Assembly: GCF_964340395.1 (NCBI RefSeq)
Contig: NC_135563.1
Coordinates: 2,618,001-2,682,000, forward strand
From: Glandiceps talaboti
Lineage: Eukaryota; Hemichordata; Enteropneusta; Spengelidae
Length of the DNA: 64,000 nt
Reading direction: 5' to 3'
The position numbers were made by a program, and so were the translations under genes. Below are positions 59,766 through 64,000 of this stretch, in pieces. The notes under the pieces were generated by a model that was not told the DNA's origin, searched no databases, and worked only from the letters and a program-made list of their open reading frames with translations. How positions within the stretch are numbered: the first letter of the stretch is position 1; each line of letters starts with the position of its first letter.

Positions 59766-61340
59766 ACATTGATTCTAATGACACTTGCTACACATCTTCC
59801 ATGAGCTCATCACAAGAAATATTTAACTTTTTGTAAACATCCAATGTTGTCAATATTTAAGTTAGAAAATATTGATTAATTATGCATGAGCCTAGGCCAG
59901 TGGCATGTATGAGGGCACCTATAGTGATTAGCATAATATATCATTACTGGGACAAGCCATTAGCCAAGCAAGTGGACTTGTTATCAAAGAGTACCAATAT
60001 TTACACATGTGATGATGGGCTGTTACATAACACAAGTAAACAGCTGTAAAACCTCTATTCGGCTGTCTGCATGGACTGCAATTGAGGCAAACCTTATCTC
60101 CGTCTTATATCAGTTGTTATCAATTTATTAGGCTATTATAAGTAACGCTACAAACAGCTTTAGAGATGCAAACAACTTTTATGACACCCGTTTTCGCCAG
60201 GCAAGCCTGCGGGTTTGTTGCACTTGGACCGCTAATGGTTTGTGACTGTCATGTGTGTCCAGTAGCTGCATATTTGCATAATTTATGCAGTAGTTACTCC
60301 GTCTCCAGAGCTACAGCAGGTGGTATCAAAGCACATATATCCAAGGCCTGTTGATAGTTTTTAGTTTTAATGAATAATTTACATAATTAACAATTTTTGG
60401 TAATTAGGCTATATCTTAAGGATGCAAATTTCAGATTTCATTCAATTTGGTACATCTACCATAACAAATTACACGTTTGATTCATTTTCTGTGAAGTTTA
60501 ATTTGCATAATTATTTTTGATAATTAGGCAATATCTTTAGAATGCACGCTTTAAATTTCAGATAATTTAGTATATGTATTGATGGTAAAGAAGTGTGTCA
60601 TGTGTCCTTTAAAGCTTGTTGATGTAATTTATAATCGTAATGGTTAATTTGCATAATTAATGATTTTTCAATAATTAACTGCAAGCACCAAAGTTCATAT
60701 AGTTTCATATAGTTATTTTTCCAAGGGATACATCATATGTAATAGCTATAGCTCAGAATTTTGCATTCCAACAATGTGTAGGACCAAATAATTAAATATG
60801 TAAGTTACAACGTTATGACAGATTAATGTTCTTGTGGCACGTTGAGCTCTTGTAGAGAGCTGTAAAGTCTAAGTGCTGTCGCCAAGGAACGACCATCGAC
60901 TTTTCAATTTTTGATGCTTTATGTTTGAATTTTAGGCAAGTCTTCTTTTTCACAACTAGGTACACAAGTCTCCCTTTTCACAACTACTTAAGTAGAGAGT
61001 ATCAGATCATGCAGATGTTTTATTTGTGTGTATTTTGTCAGGTTTAAGCCATTGGTAGGTCCTACACTTTTCTAGAGCTATACCTTCCCCTAGAGAATGG
61101 TTTTTACCTCAGGTTTTGTGCGAGGCCAAGCAAGGGCTGGCTTTGTCTCTCAGTTGAAGCAACAATTGATGTGTAATCACTTTTGTCTTTGTACACCTCT
61201 CTATGTGCGGTATTAAAGCCTGGTGGCAGCGTGACTAAGCAATGTAAACTTGTTGGTGTAAGTTTGTGTATGAAGCCATGAGTGCAATCAGAACCTATGG
61301 TGTCGCATTCAGTTTAAATCTGGTAGATTATATATTTACT
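59766..61340. other. No gene recognised; degenerate TAATTTGCATAATTA repeats
   Basis: Three loosely repeated segments (about 60360-60480, 60495-60600, 60640-60690) share TAATTTGCATAATTA and GGTAATTAGGC(T/A)ATATC words. A 62-codon frame at 60166-60354 has several Cys codons but no recognised motif. Nothing else is supported. Confidence 0.5.
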
Positions 61341-61343
61341 GTA

Positions 61344-61344
<1 letters not shown>

Positions 61345-61413
<69 letters not shown>

Positions 61414-61425
61414 CTCTCTCTCTTT
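61345..61425. repeat. (TA)n-(TC)n microsatellite
   Basis: About 30 TA dinucleotides followed by CTCTCTCTCTCTC. Confidence 0.98.
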
Positions 61426-61479
61426 CGGTGAGTATCAATCTGCTAAGACAGTGCTCTATACCGCAGTGGCAGAGCGCAA

Positions 61480-61603
61480 TAGTTTTGGTAGTACTGGAAC
61501 TCTTTCTTGGTTGTAACTCGGAGTTTCACGCATTGTGCGATCATCAGACAATGGTTGTCTGATGAGTTACAACCAAGAAAGAGTTCCAGTACTACCAAAA
61601 CTA
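61480..61603. mobile_element. 120-bp perfect-hairpin MITE flanked by TA
   Basis: The arms at 61479-61519 and 61564-61604 are perfect reverse complements over 41 bp (ends GTTTTGGTAGTACTGGAAC and its inverse). The 44-bp loop holds a second perfect hairpin, ATCAGACAA-TGG-TTGTCTGAT (61543-61563). TA occurs at both outer borders (61480-61481 and 61602-61603), as expected for a Tc1/mariner-type insertion, but the right flank is a TA microsatellite so the duplication is not decisive. Perfect arms imply a recent copy or ongoing correction. Confidence 0.8.
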
Positions 61604-61747
61604 TATATATATAAATATATATGTGTATATGTGTGTATATATGTGTATATATATGAGTATATGTATATATATATGTATATATGTGTATATGTATATATAT
61701 ATATGTATATGTGTGTATATGTATATGTATATATATATATGTATATA

Positions 61748-61778
<31 letters not shown>

Positions 61779-61785
61779 CTCAAGA
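61604..61785. repeat. (TA)n/(TATG)n microsatellite
   Basis: Alternating TATATA and TGTATA/TGTGTA runs that produce spurious Tyr/Ile-rich frames on both strands. Confidence 0.97.
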
Positions 61786-63349
61786 AATAGACATTGCTGC
61801 AAGTTGAAGCTGTTCATAATTTCTGTGGGTTCACCGCTTGTAATAAGTCGTTCGGTTCAAGCTAAAGCTTTCTTTGCTGAAAGTCAATAATTTCTTTACT
61901 TTTTCAAACATGGAGGTCAAAGTGAAAAATAAAAAATGAACACGGGTTGTGTTAAACGTAAAACGAAAATGAGGAACAGGGTTGTTTTTCGTTTTTGTAT
62001 TACTAGTATTTTAAAATGAAACGGCAATGGAAAAAAATATTTGTTTTCCTTGTTCCGTTTTCCGATCGATGACATAAAAAATGAAGCAGGCATTGGTTTT
62101 TCGTTTTTCTTTTTTGGAATAGAAAAACGAAAAACGAATGGACGGTATATACACGGACCCATCTTATATTTCACATGCTAATCCTGTAATTAATCTTGGA
62201 CGCAGATTCAATATGAGGGCGCCCTTTAGTTATTACTGGATCTTTCCGCTCAGATGAGTCACCGGAGTGCTCATTACGACCAGTGATAATTAAACAGTCA
62301 AGGAGTTTACGACTGTATCACAATCAAGCGTACACAACCAACACCAACACCGTTACGGTCACATAGTTAAAATGTGAAATTTAACATTTACAAAACAATG
62401 ACTTGAGTGGCATAATCACAGGTTAATCGGCAAAATAAAAAAAATGAAGTGAATCGGATAAAAAATGTTTGAAATACACATATTTTAAAGGTGTGATTTT
62501 CACCATTTTTTCATGTTACGAAGGGTTATTTTAATTTTCACTAATTTTAACTACTCATCATTCATACACTGTATGACCAATACATCATATTGTAAGTTCT
62601 GTACACTTTAAATTTATTTTAAAGTTTATTTAAGTGTGTGCTTGACATGCTGAAGAAATGCCGATGTTGAAAATTTGCATGGTTATCGAAATGACTCCTT
62701 GTTAAGGATTTTTGCAAAATTACAGCAACCTTATAAGAAGTGACACTGTACTAAATAAATCTGACAATCTTCAGCACAATTAAGAATAAAATTCATACCT
62801 GATATACTAATAGCAGGATGCACTGACATGGAAAAGGAAACTTTCCGAAAAATGTTGTACTGCATGTACCCCCCCCCCCCCACTACCAATATATTGCACA
62901 TACTGGGATGTCACAGTCTATGGAAGTAAAGTGGGCTTCCCACTGGAAAAAATATTACGCCAATTTTAGTGTACGTACCACCAGTGTAGAGTCTGTACCC
63001 CTCACAATACTACTGCCATCTTGTTTAAAATGCAGTTGTCTATTAGTCATACAAATGAAAACTGATGTTTTGCACTGAAGTTCACACTTTGTACTGAGAA
63101 TTAGTGTTATAATCTTTGACATTAAGTAATAATTGAATGTAAACTATCATTATGACACTGTAGTGTACGTACCCCATACCCATCTAGCAGTATACATTAC
63201 ATGACATTGTGTTCTGTGTGATCAAAACAAAAAGATATAGTCAGATATTATTTCAACTTAAAATATTTCTTGACAGTGCTGTTATTTGACTTAAAAGACA
63301 CTTAGTTACTGAAATCTGTGAAAAGTGTTCCCACATTGAAATTAAATAT
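61786..63349. other. No supported gene
   Basis: A stretch at 61920-62135 is full of GAAAAACGAAAAACG-like words on both strands and gives an 85-codon low-complexity reverse frame. A C-run lies at about 62871-62882. No coding or RNA feature is recognised. Confidence 0.55.
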
Positions 63350-64000
63350 TGATCATATTACGACGTCTCAACCCCACCATACACTGCCCTAACAATATCA
63401 AATTACGACGTTCCAACCCCACCATACACTGCTCTAACAATATCATATTACGACGTTCCAACCCCACCATACACTGCCCTAACAATATCAAATTACGACA
63501 TCTCAACCCCACCATACACTGCCCTAACAATATCATATTACGACGTTCCAACCCCACCATACACTGCCCTAACAATATCATATTACGACGTCCCAACCCC
63601 ACCATACACTGCCCTAACAATATCATATTACGACGTCCCAACCCCACCATACACTGCCCTAACAATATCATATTACGACGTTCCAACCCCACCATACACT
63701 GCTCTAACAATATCATATTACGACGTCCTAACCCCACCATACACTGCCCTAACAATATCATATTACGACGTTCCAACCCCACCATACACTGCCCTAACAA
63801 TATCATATTACGACGTCCCAACCCCACCATACACTGCTCTAACAATATCATATTACGACGTCCTAACCCCACCATACACTGCTCTAACAATATCATATTA
63901 CGACGTCCTAACCCCACCATACACTGCTCTAACAATATCATATTACGATTTCCCAACCCCACCATACACTGCCCTAACAATATTATATTACGACGTCCCA
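63350..64000. repeat. 45-bp tandem satellite, at least 14 copies, runs off the window
   Basis: Units of 45 bp contain CATATTACGACGT, CCAACCCCACCATACACTG and CCCTAACAATAT, with frequent CC/TC and CTGCCC/CTGCTC variants. Since 45 is divisible by three, a reverse frame of 212 codons with a 15-residue repeat (LGQCMVGLGRRNMIL) stays open. There is no start-site or splice context to make it a gene. Confidence 0.97.

Overview
The window is AT-rich animal nuclear DNA. It carries spliced exons with GT..AG introns, many satellites, and LINE, Penelope-like and Ty3/gypsy-like retroelements. No bacterial operon, plasmid or phage gene is present. The one recognised host gene is the 3' end of an actin-related protein 1 (centractin, ACTR1) gene. 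A LINE with an N-terminal 2A peptide, a Penelope-like element and piggyBac- and foldback-type DNA elements together suggest an aquatic invertebrate, perhaps a deuterostome or lophotrochozoan. I cannot name the species.

Layout. Positions 1-9460 hold the last three visible coding exons of ACTR1 and a long 3' UTR. Its introns are swollen by a 60-bp satellite, a 40-bp satellite and a 1.6-kb piggyBac-type element inserted in that satellite with TTAA duplications. Positions 9.5-13.5 kb are featureless apart from microsatellites. Positions 13.6-18.3 kb hold a broken Penelope-like RT, a simple-repeat insertion and a broken Ty3/gypsy-like pol that runs into its 3' LTR. That LTR is cut at 18333 and resumes at 46161. 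The 27.8 kb between (18334-46160) is bounded by matching terminal inverted repeats and a 9-bp target duplication. At each end of this segment lies a foldback (FB)-type element, the left one missing its inner end. Between them are a 96-bp hairpin MITE, a duplicated block around a 51-bp satellite, a large imperfect inverted repeat, a roughly 160-bp satellite studded with octamer motifs, a 195-codon hydrophobic ORF with its own TATA box, and a broken CR1-like LINE. The right FB copy is itself interrupted by a near full-length 5-kb LINE with a 34-bp direct repeat at its edges.

Positions 46.5-54 kb show no clear protein gene, but do hold a second large imperfect inverted repeat. Positions 54-59.3 kb are a 27-bp satellite whose edge sequence is duplicated. 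Positions 59.8-63.3 kb have a perfect hairpin MITE inside TA microsatellites. A 45-bp satellite runs off the window end.

The main result is the nesting history: gypsy insertion, then a 27.8-kb FB-bounded segment landing in its LTR, with a 2A-bearing LINE inserted into the right FB. This resembles a giant composite transposon formed by two foldback elements. A rearrangement or an assembly join at repeats could give the same picture and must be excluded.
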